This document shows, piece after piece, positions 53,544 to 63,599 of a stretch of DNA of 64,000 nt (position 1 is its first letter; every line of letters starts with the position of its first letter). A model generated the notes under the pieces. That model made no database searches. It was not told the origin of the DNA and saw only the letters and a program-made list of their open reading frames with translations. The stretch covers positions 200,980 to 264,979 of the forward strand of contig NW_020312021.1 in NCBI RefSeq assembly GCF_003144115.1, written 5' to 3'. Source of the DNA: Tilletiopsis washingtonensis (Eukaryota > Basidiomycota > Exobasidiomycetes > Entylomatales). The translations under genes were made by a program, and so were the position numbers.

Positions 53544-55827
53544 TCAGGCGGAGGCCGAGCGTGAGCCGAGCGCCGAGCGCAGCGCAGCGGGCACTCCGGC
53601 GCGCCGCAAGATGAGCACGAGGCTGGTGGCCGTGGCAAGCAGGGCGCACACGACGGTGATCTCAAAGACGGAGCTGCGGGGAGAGGGGTGAGCCCAGCGC
53701 TGCGAGAAACGGCGAGCAGTTCGCACGCACCGGTAGCAGTCCTCGCCCTCGAGACACAGGTGCGTGTCGCGGCCCGTCGTGGGGACGTGCGAGTCGTAGA
53801 CGCTGCGGCAGGGTCAGTGTGTGCTTCGAGGTGCGTATTTGTGATGCTTACCGTCCAAAGAGGATCTGTGAAGGGAGCTGTGTGAGCGGCCGTGCAGCTC
53901 CGCCAGCACGAGAGACTCACGTTGAAGATATTGCCCGCCAGCACAGGGCTGAGCGAGACGATGCCCCAATTCTGCAGTGTTGGGCATCAGCGCTGCCGTC
54001 ACACGCTGCTACGGTCTGCCGCACCTGAGAGAAGTGCTTGAGTCCGAACCACTCAAACGTCAGCACCGGCGCGAGGCCAAAGAGCGTGCCGTAGCACAGG
54101 CCCGTGCCGGCCGAGACGAGGAGCAGGCGGTGCACCGAGTTGATCGTGTCGGGCGCGGCGGCCATCGCCTGCGAGCCCACGGCGAGGAAGCAGACGAGCA
54201 GCAGCAGCCACACGCGCTGCGAGGCGTCGCCGGTGCGCCGCACGAGCAGGTCGGACAGCAGGCCTGTGTGCGCGATGGGCGTCAGCGCCGTGCTGAGCAT
54301 GTGCTGTGCACACGGGCTTACCGATGATGATGCGGCCCGAGGCATTGCCAATGGAAATGGCCGAGACCTGCGGGACAGGCTTCAGCTTCTGCAGCCTGAT
54401 CGCTGAGCCGCAGTGCTCACCTGGTGAGCCTGCATCTGCTGCACGGCCGCCTTCTCATTCTTGAGCGCAGCAAGCGTCATGTCTGCAGCCGTCAGGGCGT
54501 TGTTGCCTGCCGCCGCGGTGCGTGGCACCTGCTCGAGCAGGCCCGCAGCTCGTGATGCTGCGCCGGCGGCGAGCGATGCCAGCGACGAGTCGGGGTGCAG
54601 CTTGTTGTATTCGTAGAGCGTGCGCGTGATCGTGCCGATGTTCTGCAGGAGCGAAGCTCAGCCTCCTCCAGGGCGCTCACGTGCAGCGGGCGCACTCACG
54701 TTGATCACGAGCAATCCGATGCCGCTGATGAACGTCATGATGACGAAAAGCAGGCCAAAGTCAAGCTGCGAGAAGAGCTTCCAGCCAGTGACGTCCTTGA
54801 CCGCCGCCGCGTCCTTTGCAGTCTCGTGCGTGTGAGCCGAAGACGTAGAGGCGGCGCGAGACCTGCTGTGGCGCAGAGCCGCAGGCGTCTGGTATGCCTC
54901 TTCCTCATCCGACAGCTCCGAAGTTGACGGCGTCTCGTCGTCTGCGAGCGGCGCGTGCGTGAACGCCCGGCCCGTGACGTCGCTGCTCGTGCGCCGGCGG
55001 CCGAGCGGCCTTCGCACAGCACCCTCTTCGTCGACATCGTCGCTCTCCGGCGACGCCTCCAGCTGCCCATACGAGCCGCGGCCATCGCTGCCGCGCCGGC
55101 GCTTGCGCGCCTCCTCCTCCGGCGGAATGATGCGGATGAGCGCGACGCCGAGCAGGAAGGAGCACGAGCTACCGAACGCAAGCAGCAGCAGGTACGATGC
55201 CGTCTGTCCGGGGAACAGCGCGTGCGAGAGCGTCGAGTAGATGAATGCGGACAGGCCGAAGCCCGAGAGCACGATAGCTGTCGCAGTGCCTCTCTGCCGG
55301 GCAGCTGTCAGCTGGCACGAGAAGCATGCGGCAACGTTGCACTCACCCGCTTGCCGTCCCAGCTCTTGGCCTGCGCATTCATGGCGGCCGTGAAGGCGCC
55401 CGAGTTGCCCAGACCCGTCAGCAGCGAGAGGAACGCCAGCATCCACGGCGAGATCTCGGGCGTGTTGAAGGGGAATGTCTGCGTGTATGCCAGGCTCAGG
55501 CCGCCGAAGCCGAGCGCGACGAGCAGCGCGCCAGCCAGCAGTGCGCTGCAGGACACACAGTCAACACTCTGCCACGCCACAGCACGCGCACCACACGCAC
55601 CTGTACGGCCCGCGGCGGTCGACCCAGCGGCCCCAGAGCGGCCCGCTGAGGTAGACGCCGATGTTGCCGGCGACGCCGACGATGTTGACCTGCGTGCTGG
55701 AGAGGTGCAGCTGCTCCTGCAGCTGCGGCGCCCACGACGAGTAGGCATAGTTGACGCCGGCCGAGGCGGCGACGAGGAAGGAGCCGAAGAGCGAGAAGAC
55801 GCGCGGCGAGGGCGGGAAGGCGAACAT
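53544..55827 (-). CDS. MFS transporter, nodulin-like/MCH1 type
   Basis: Ten exons: 55827-55601, 55545-55347, 55293-54700, 54642-54421, 54367-54322, 54263-54025, 53971-53921, 53865-53852, 53802-53731, 53673-53544; 597 residues. A 12-helix membrane carrier. Seen: first helix FSLFGSFLVAASAGVNYAYS followed by SSWAPQLQEQL, then the loop GPLWGRWVDRRGPYR in the place of the MFS A motif, a large central loop of about 150 residues (acidic, Ser/Arg-rich), ISIGNASGRIIIGLLSDLL in the second half, and LSPVLAGNIFNILFG. The lumenal CLEGEDCYR resembles the C-x-G-x-x-C-Y signature of MCH1-like carriers. Exon 8 is only 14 bases and codes ILFG plus two bases. Family resemblance is to monocarboxylate-porter homologue MCH1 and nodulin-like proteins; the substrate is unknown. 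It is divergent from the gene at 56273. Confidence 0.9.
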
Positions 55828-56272
55828 GGTTGCGCGCGAAGGTGGGAGGCGCGCGAAGTCGGGAGGTGGAGGCGGCACCGCAAGCTGGAGAGGGCGGTGC
55901 GCTTGGCCAGAGGTGGCGCCGGGCAAAGGAGTGTGGTGGTGTGCAGCAGCAGCACGGCTGGAAGCACGGTCGCGTGCTCAGTGCTGTGCGGACGGGGGCC
56001 AGGCCGAAGGGCGGGGTGCGGGTCGCGAGGAGGTGGGGTGCCGGGGTGTGAGAGAGGAGAAGCGGAGAGCGTGCCGTGCGAGAACGTGCGCGCGCTTGCT
56101 CGTGCCTGGGGCGCGTGGGCGGTGCGGCGTGCGTGCCTCTGCGTGCGCCGCCGCGCCTTGCCTTGCCGCCGTGTTGCTTTTGCCGCGCTGGCATGTGTTG
56201 CTCTCCCAGCACGACGCGCACCGCTTGCCCTCTCACCATCACCTCGCAGCACCCCGCAAGACAATCAGCACC
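55828..56272. promoter_or_regulatory. Divergent promoter region, transporter / SPIRAL1-like gene
   Basis: 445 bases between two start codons facing apart. It should contain both promoters; no sure TATA box. Inferred from position. Confidence 0.35.
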
Positions 56273-57236
56273 ATGGCCGCCTCCTTCACGCCCCACGCCA
56301 CGCTCAGCAAAGACTCCAACCCCAAGGACTGGGCCTACCTGCTCGGTGCGCCGCCGCGGTCCTCACTGCACCGCCGCACATGTGCTCACACATCTCGCGC
56401 GCAGGCAACCTGGCGCAGGACGCCTCCATCGTCTTCACAAAGGCATCGCTCATCTCCTTCCTCAAGACGCACAATGTCGAGGTCGGCACCAACTTCAGCG
56501 AGATCCGCGCCCTGCCAAAGTAAGTCGCAGCGCGGACGAGTGGCCGGCGTGGGCAGTGGTGGTGGGCGCAAGCAGTTGCGCGACGCTGCAGGGCCACACG
56601 GCGACGCATGCAGCGCGTGCGTCGAGCTGGAAGCTGATCGCATGCCTCTCAGGTACGCCACTGTGGGCAAGATGAGCAGCAGCAGCAGCAGCGCCGGCGG
56701 TGACGCCAGCGAGAGCAGTGCCTCGGCCTCCGCCGCCGCCGTCTCCTTCGACGCGCCTCGCGCTGCGCCGGCAGCACCGGCCGCCAACGTGGTGCGCGAT
56801 CCGTCTGGCGACGTCTTCCGTCCCACGCGGCGTGTGCGCGAGGCCGTCGGCGGCGGCAGCAGTGGCGTCACGGCCGCGCTCTTCGGCGGCGGCGACGACG
56901 AGGCGGAGCGCGACGCTGCGCGCGAGTCGGCACGGCGACGCGGCTTGCTGCTGGAGCAGGAGAACATGCAGCAGGCGGAGCGCGGCCAGCAGCAGCAGCG
57001 GGCCGAGGAGGCGCCCAAGCAGCAGACGCAGACGACACAGCAGCGCCTGGAGGAGGAGCAGAAGGCCCGGGCGGCACAGGCTGGCTTCCGGCCCACGCGT
57101 CGTGTGCGGTGAGTGCAACGCCAAAGATTCTGCGCATGTGAGAGGCCAGTGCACTGACGAGCTGTATCCTACTCTCAGCGAGGCGGTTGGCGGTGGTAGC
57201 GAGCAGGTGCAGGCGCTCTTCGGCGGCGGCGACTAG
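56273..57236 (+). CDS. Small protein with tandem SPIRAL1/HN1-like motifs
   Basis: Four exons: 56273-56345, 56405-56519, 56653-57108, 57179-57236; 233 residues. I do not recognise a named family with certainty. The N-terminus (MAASFTPHATLSKDSNPKDW, then LLGNLAQDASIVFTKASLISFLKTHN) looks folded; the middle is Ser/Ala-rich and then Gln/Glu-rich helix. The striking part is one motif twice: FRPTRRVREAVGGGSSGVTAALFGGGD (positions about 56817-56897 in DNA) and FRPTRRVREAVGGGSEQVQALFGGGD at the very C-terminus, each with R-P-T-R-R-V, GGGS and LFGG. This resembles the R-P-x-x-R-V-x-x-x-P-G-G-x-S-S-x-x-x-L-F-G ends of plant SPIRAL1 and animal HN1/Jupiter microtubule-associated proteins. The link to microtubules is inference. 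The last intron splits the second copy right after RRVR. Confidence 0.75.
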
Positions 57237-57666
57237 GCGATGCGCAAGCATGAACGGCCCGCGCGAGCCGGCCTGAGCTGGCGATCGGGCCTCTGCCGCG
57301 GCGGCGACGGTGCCGGTACCCCTGAGCCCTCGCCGAGCAAGGCAGTCGCGCCCTGGCTCCTTTCGCTCCCACCAGGAGCGGCGCAGGAGCTGTATACCAC
57401 ACGACTCTAGGGGCGCAGCAGTGATGATATGATTGACGAATCGGAGGGGGTCATGTCGTGCCGGCAGCGAGTGCGAGAGCGAGGGGATCGTGAGGCGGCA
57501 GCTCCGGATGCGGGGGCAAGTCTGGAGCGCGCGGGGTCGTTAAATGGGAAGAAGATCTTACAGCGAGGTAGGCGGTGACGGGCGATACACTGAGGGCAAC
57601 GAGGGGGATAAAAGTGACAGGCAGCGAGGGACGGAGTAGTGTGGGATGTGCTGGTAAGGTAAGTGC
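57237..57666. other. Convergent 3' spacer
   Basis: 430 bases between the SPIRAL1-like stop (+) and the KHA1 stop (-); both 3' untranslated regions. No gene seen. Confidence 0.45.
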
Positions 57667-60607
57667 TTAGGCGGAGGTGGCGGGAGCCTTGCGCATCGGC
57701 GCCGCAACGACAAGGCACGCCGCCGAGGCCTTTGCGAAGCGCGTGACGGCCATGGCCGGCTCGCCGATGACCTTGCACGTCTCGGAGCTGAGGGCACGCT
57801 CGCCGTCGCGCGTCGGCGGCGCCGAGAGGTCCGCGGCCGTGGGGTCGACCATGCCGCAGCGCAGCAGGAAGCGCAGCTCCTCGCGGTGCGTCATCGTCGG
57901 CATGCGCCGGCCGCGACCGCACACGACGAGCGTCGGCTCGGCGGCGTCGACGGCCTGCACAAAGTCGCGCAGCGGGCGCGACGTGGCCGTGAGCTTGACG
58001 GTCAGGCGGCCCGCCAGCGCGCCGGCTGCGGCATCCGTGGCGTTCTTGATGGAGAGGTTGTCCTCGAGCGTCGCCTCGAGCGGCGCGGCGCCGTGGATCG
58101 TCGGGTACATGGTGTCCTGCACGCCGCCGGCGCCGTGCTGCAGCGACTGCGCGTGGTGCACCGTCGGCGGCAGGTCGGGCAGCGGCGCGTCGCCGGCCTC
58201 GTCGGCCGCGACGCGCTTGAAGTGCAGCACCGTGACGAGCAGCTCGCGGTTGGCACGGCAGAGCGCCAGCACCAGAGCCAGCGCGGCGCGGTCGTCGGGG
58301 CCGCCCATGAAGGCGAGCACAACGTGCTGGCGGCGCGAAATGCCGAGAGGCCCCGTCGAACGCGTGCCGACCGGGCGCTCGACGAGCAGGCCGACGTCGC
58401 ACGTGGCCGTCTGGAAGACGCGGCGCACGAAGTTGATGTTCTGCGGCGAGCGCGTCGGGCCGTCGGCGCCGGGGCCGAAGATCGAGTCGAAGGGGTTCGA
58501 GATCGTCGAGAAGACGCCCGCAGCGGCCGGCGCAGAGGCAGGCAGCGCGCCGCTCGCCTCGCCGGTGGGCGCAGCGATGGAGCCCTGCGGCACGGTCCAG
58601 GGCACCACGAGCAGGCTCGACGAGGCGCCAGACGCGCGCGAGACGACCGTCGGCGCGTACTCGGATGCGTCGACCACGGCCATCGACGAGTAGACGGGCA
58701 GGTGGTTGAGCTGGCCGAAGGTGCGGAACACGTTGATGATCGGGTCGGCACGCAGCGTGTCCTCAGCCTCGGCGACACGCATCACCGCCGACGTGCGCTC
58801 GGTAAGCTCAATGAGGCGCAGCGCACTGACGGTGACCTCGGGCCGGCCGGCCGATGCGCTCTGGTACGGCGCGCCCTGGCGCAGCTCGTGCGTCGCCGGA
58901 TGGCCGCCGGCAGACGAGGAGGAGGACTCCTTGATCGACTCGCCGTCCGAGCCGGACACGTTGCGGTGGCGCAGGTTGGACTCGCTGCTCTCCGACGCCG
59001 GCAGCGTGGCGTCCGAGGGGCGCATGAGCTGCATGAGCGTGAGCAGGCCGGGCAGGTGCTCGAACCCGTCAAGCACGACCATGAGGTGGCGCGACGCGCG
59101 GCTGAGCGCGCCGTCGCCCGACTTCTCCTCCTCGCAGTCGTCGCCTTCGTGGCCGTGCACCGAGCCGTCCTTCTCGGCGAGGCGGAAGCGCGCCGGGTAG
59201 ATGAGCTGCGTGAGGGGCGTCGTGATGAAGGTGCTGACGAGCGCCATGACGACGAACATGGAGAAGGAGCGCGTGTCGAGGATGCCGGCCTGCAGGCCGA
59301 TGTTGAGCACGATGAGCTCGACGAGACCCTTGCAGGACATGAGCGCGCCGATGGCGCCGCTCTCGCGCAGCGAGAAGCCGCACACCTTGGCGGCGCCCGC
59401 GCAGCCGGCGAACTTGGACACGAAGGCAACAACGATGATGGCGATGGTGTACGCCCACGTGATGCCGCTGTTGAGTGTGCCGAGCTGCGTCTTGAGGCCG
59501 GAGAGGGCAAAGTAGAGCGGCAGCATCGTCGTGAGCACGAGGTCCTCGATCTTCTCCGTCAGCGCCACGGCAAAGCCGCCCTCGTGCGGGATGATGAGGC
59601 CGACGAGGAAGGCGCCAAAGATGGCGTGCACGCCGATGATGTCGGTGAGGAAGGCCGACGTGAACATGAGCAGAATCGTGATGGTGAGCATCAGCGCCGT
59701 CGGGCCCTTCTCGAAGCTGCCCGTGCGGCGGCAGAGCCAGAGGAAGACGGGGCGGATGAGGAAGAAGAGCACGAGGCACCACGCAATCGTCGTGAGCAGC
59801 ACGTACAGCGCCGTCAGGCCCGTCTGCGCGTTGACAAGCGCCACGGTGAGCGCCAGCAGCACCCAGCCGATGACGTCGTTGCCCACGCCGGCAGCCAGCA
59901 CAATCGTGCCGACCTTGGACTGCAGCATGCCGAGCGAGCCGAGGATGCGCGCCAGCACGGGCAGCGCCGTTATGGAGAAGGCCGTGCCCGTGAAGAGCAG
60001 GAAGTGGTTGAAGCTGACGCGGGACGTGTCGATGAACTCGTTGTACAGGCCCCACGAGACGGCCGCGCCGAGGCCGAAGGGCAGGATGAGGCCGCTGAGG
60101 CTGATCGCCGTGCTCGCCACGGCGCACTTCTTGATGATGCGCACGTCGACCTCGAGGCCGATGAGGAACAGGAAGAAGACAAGGCCGATGTTGGCCACGA
60201 GGCTCAGCAGCGGGATCGACTGCTGCGGGAAGATGGCGGCCGTGAAGCCGGGGATGCGGCCGCACACGCTGCAGCGCGCCGTCAGCCACGCCGCATGCCT
60301 GGCGCTGGTGCGCACACCGTCCACTCACGTCGGGCCGAGCACGATGCCGCCAATCACCTCGGCAATGACCGACGGCTGCTTCATCTTGGCGAGGCCGTAG
60401 CCGAGGATGCGCGTGAAGACGATGATGCTGTGCGGGGGCGCGTCTCAGCGCCTGCTCCGCCACCTGTGCACGCCGCGCACACACTCACATGCCGGCCTGG
60501 ATGATGAAGAGGCGCAGCGGGTCGGCCGAGTCGAACTTGCTCGGGTTCAGGCCCGAGATGACCGACGCGGCGCCGTTGGCGGCGCGAATGGAGAGGGTGT
60601 GCGTCAT
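57667..60607 (-). CDS. KHA1: KHA1-type K+/H+ antiporter
   Basis: Three exons: 60607-60489, 60427-60329, 60268-57667; 939 residues. A CPA2 cation/proton exchanger of internal membranes that helps set organelle pH and potassium. Seen: MTHTLSIRAANGAASVISGL, then about 12 hydrophobic segments: FIIQAGMIIIVFTRILGYGL, QPSVIAEVIGGIVLGPT joined to VCGRIPGFTAAIFP, FFLFLIGLEVDVRII, AFSITALPVLARIL, GNDVIGWVLLALTVAL (the ND acidic pair), GVHAIFGAFLVGLI, GALMSCKGLVELIVLNIGL. A cytosolic tail of about 480 residues contains two blocks like universal-stress folds (SRHLMVVLDGFEHLP; QHVVLAFMGGPDDRAALALV), normal for KHA1. The 5' introns are 61 and 60 bases. The start at 60607 is the only one giving the conserved N-terminus. 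Confidence 0.95.
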
Positions 60608-62349
60608 GGCGTACGGAGGGTGCTCCGCTGTGCGCGGGCAGCAGGGCGTGGAGTGTGAGAGGCGGTGAGCGAGCGTAGAGGAGTCGGTGCGAGAGAAGGA
60701 GCCGGGGAGAGAGAGAGGGACGGAGAGAGCGGGAGAGAGAGAGGGCCGGGCGCGGAGAGGGAGAGAGCGCGCGCGGGGAACGGCGAGGAGGTGGCTGCGA
60801 GAGAGGAGCTGCGGGCAGGCAGGAGGTGGCTCTTATATGCGTGCGAGATGCGATGTGAGGCAGCGAAGAGGCGCGCTCAGGGGAGCAGCGGATCAAGAGA
60901 TGCGCGCGCGCGGTGGCGGACCGCGGCAGGCCGGCGGCGTGCGCTCGGATGCGCCTCTGCGGCAGGCCGGCAAGGGGCTCGTGCAGAGGCTGCTGCTGCG
61001 GCGGCGGCGGCGGCGTGCCTGCAGCTGCTGGTGCGCAGGTGCAGGAAAGTGCGGGGTGTGGAAAGGCAGCTCCGAGGAGAGGGGCAGAGTGAGGGTGGCA
61101 GGTGCGACGAGAAAGGAGAGCAGAGGCAACCGTCAAGCGTGAGGCGGGCGCAGCAGCACGCCGCCCGCACGCTGCTCTGCTGCTGTGGCGCCGCTGCCGC
61201 GTGTACCTTGGCGGGCGCATCAGATGGTGCCGATAGCGCGCTGCCGCCCGCCGCGGTGCTTGCGCTGCGCTCCTGCCGCACGCCGAGGGCCCCTATGGCG
61301 CAGCGCAGGACGCCTCCGCATGGCGCCACCGGCACGGGCGCGGGCGCGCGGCCAGCACCAGTGCATTGCATGCAGCTCGCCGTCCTCGACGAGTCCGCCT
61401 CGCTCTGAGCCATGCAGCACCCCGAGCGCACGGGTGCGGGTTGCCCGCTGCAGAGCTGCCGCAGCGCCGCAGCAGAAGCGTCGAAGGTGTGCGCATGAGA
61501 GGGTGCTGCGGCAGCGCATCCCTCAGCGCAGGCAGCAGAGCGCGGCTCCGCCTTGCCCGGCTAGCCGCAGTGCCTTGCATGCTCAGGGGCCTGCTACGCC
61601 AACGGTCTGCCTCCTCGTGTCTCGCGCGGCGGCCTCCTCTCTGCCAATCGCAGCCTCTCATACGACGCCCAAGTGGCCGCGAAGAGGTGGAGCGTGCGCA
61701 TCGAGCAGCTGCCATTTGGAGCGCCGTCCAATTGTGGGGATGGGCGGCCAAAGCAAGCCGCGAAGGCAGCAGCAAGCAGAAGAGGCGACGCACACGCCGT
61801 CGGTCCAGCCTCGCAGGCCGTCAAAGGGCTCTCCGCCGCGCTTCACGGCCTTTGGCTCTCTGACAGGGGCATGCGCCACGGCACGCAGTTGCTCGTGCTT
61901 CTCCTCAGCTGGCGCTCTGCGTGTGGGGGTTCGAGGAGGCTCTTGCCGACGACGGCGCTTGCATGTCGGCGGAGCACGCCGCGGCGCGCATGACGGCTGC
62001 GCGCGCCGCGTCGCCGAGCTCCGTCAGGGGCACCTTTGGCGGGCAGGGCCAAGGCGCGCCATCGCCCGGAGGCCAGAGGGAACAGCAGCTGACAGCAGCA
62101 CCAGCGCAGCAGGAAGAGCGTCGCAGCGGCAAGCCGACCCTTGCGCACGAAGCAGCGGCAGGCCTCTCTGCTGACAGCCTGCAGAAGGCGGACAGCGCAG
62201 GCGGCTTGGCATCGGGGCAGAGCGCGTGGGAGCGGCGCGTGTGCTTAGTCAGCCGGCCCAGCGTCCGCTGAGCGGCTCACCGCCGATGGCTGTGCGGGGA
62301 GCCACGCTTCCGCCCACCGCATCCTCCACCTCCTCCTCACCTGCGCGCG
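60608..62349. other. Divergent spacer, KHA1 / CBP20, with GA-rich tract
   Basis: 1.7 kb between two start codons facing apart. A GA-rich tract (gagaga units) spans about 60688-60772, within the KHA1 leader or promoter. A TATAAG match on - lies at 60838-60833. Open frames further on are low-complexity and not supported. Confidence 0.5.
60833..60838 (-). promoter_or_regulatory. TATA-like box upstream of KHA1
   Basis: TATAAG within GCATATAAGAGCC on the minus strand, 226 bases before the KHA1 start codon. The long purine tract between the two may be the leader. Confidence 0.35.
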
Positions 62350-63438
62350 ATGTCGTCCGTCGTCGAGTCCGCCGATGCGCCGTCGACGTGTGCGTACACT
62401 ACGAGGCCCCTCTGCAGATCTCAAGGCTGATCATCTCCTCGCAGACCGCGACTCGCGCGCCACGGCCTCGCGCGCCAGCCAGTTCGACGCGCTGGCAAAG
62501 ACGAGCACGCTGTACGTCGGCAACCTCAGCTTCTACACGACCGAGGAGCAGATGTACGAGCTCTTTGGCCGCGTCGCGCACCCGGCGCAGGGCGGCGGCA
62601 TCCGGCGCATCATCATGGGCCTCGACCGCATGGCCAAGACGCCGTGTGGGTTCGCGTTTGTTGAGTGAGTGCGCGGGCGAGAGGCATGGGCAGAGCGGAG
62701 TCTAGCGATGCAGAGAGCATGGTGGTGATAGCTAGACGGCAGCGCCGCTTAGCTGGCCAGCGATGTCTTGTGCTCGCACATCGTCGTTGTCAGGCCATGC
62801 TCCGCTGTCAGGAGCCGGGCGAGGCGCTACTGTGCTGGCAGCACGAGCGAGGCGATGTGCCATGCGCCCTAGACACTGCACTGCAGCCGCTCCTTCACAC
62901 CGCATGCCCTGCTGATCGCGACTGCGCAGGTACTACACGCACGCCGAGGCGCTCTCGTGCATGCGGCACATCAGCGGCACGAAGCTCGACGAGCGCGTGA
63001 TCCGCTGCGACCTCGACCCGGGCTACGTCGACGGGCGGCAGTACGGGCGCGGGCGCAGCGGCGGCCAGGTGCGCGACGAGTACCGGCAGGAGTACGACGC
63101 CGGTCGCGGCGGCTGGGGCCACTTGCGTCTGCAGGAAGAGGAGGAGCGGCTACGGCGCGAGCGCGAGCGCCGCGAGGAGCACGAGGGCCTCTACCGCGAG
63201 CAGGAGGAGCAGGAGGGCGGCCGCGAGGTGCCCGCCGGCGCCGACGAGGAGTACAAGGAGGACGCTGGTCGCATGCGCGGCGACGCTCAGCAGCGCGACG
63301 GCAGCGAGGAGCCGTCGCGGCGCAAGCGCGAGCGCAGCGACAGCGTCGAGCAAGGGCACAAGGTGAGTAGGCGCAGTGGGCACAGGGTATGGTCGCGCGC
63401 TAACGCTGCAGCAGTCATTGCGACTCGACGACGACTGA
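62350..63438 (+). CDS. CBC2: Nuclear cap-binding protein subunit 2 (CBP20)
   Basis: Four exons: 62350-62389, 62445-62664, 62930-63362, 63412-63438; about 239 residues. It binds the m7G cap of nuclear transcripts together with CBP80. Seen: the YRD start (made by joining exons 1 and 2), [20 protein letters not shown] (RNP2 and cap-stacking Tyr), CGFAFVEYY (RNP1), [34 protein letters not shown] and YDAGRGGWG, all typical cap-pocket segments. An extra 18 bases (62573-62590) add six residues in the loop after helix 1 of the RRM. After the core comes a basic/acidic coiled tail of about 90 residues ([20 protein letters not shown] and on). Intron 2 is 265 bases. The last tiny exon (QSLRLDDD) is tentative, as an AG three bases later is also possible. 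Confidence 0.94.
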
Positions 63439-63457
63439 ATCAGCTAATGACATGTTC

Positions 63458-63490
63458 GCACACACACACACGGAAGAGAGGGAGAGAGAG
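63458..63490 (+). repeat. CA and GA dinucleotide repeat
   Basis: Short CA repeat followed directly by a GA repeat just past the CBP20 stop codon, in the 3' untranslated region. Confidence 0.8.
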
Positions 63491-63599
63491 GGTGTATTAC
63501 GAAGGTGACGGCCAGGGGTAGAGGCCATGCGGGGAGCGAACGCTCGAGTGGACATGGACGAGGCGCATCGCTGGAGGTGGGCAAGAGCAGGCCGCTCGC

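Noticed and set aside
57886-60504. Long open frame (872 codons) on + opposite KHA1
   Set aside because: It mirrors the KHA1 coding strand. GC-rich codon bias removes stops from the antisense frame; the translation is Arg/Ala/Glu/His-rich with no domain.
61185-62174. 329-codon open frame on + in the KHA1/CBP20 spacer
   Set aside because: Random-looking composition, competing frames on both strands, no domain.
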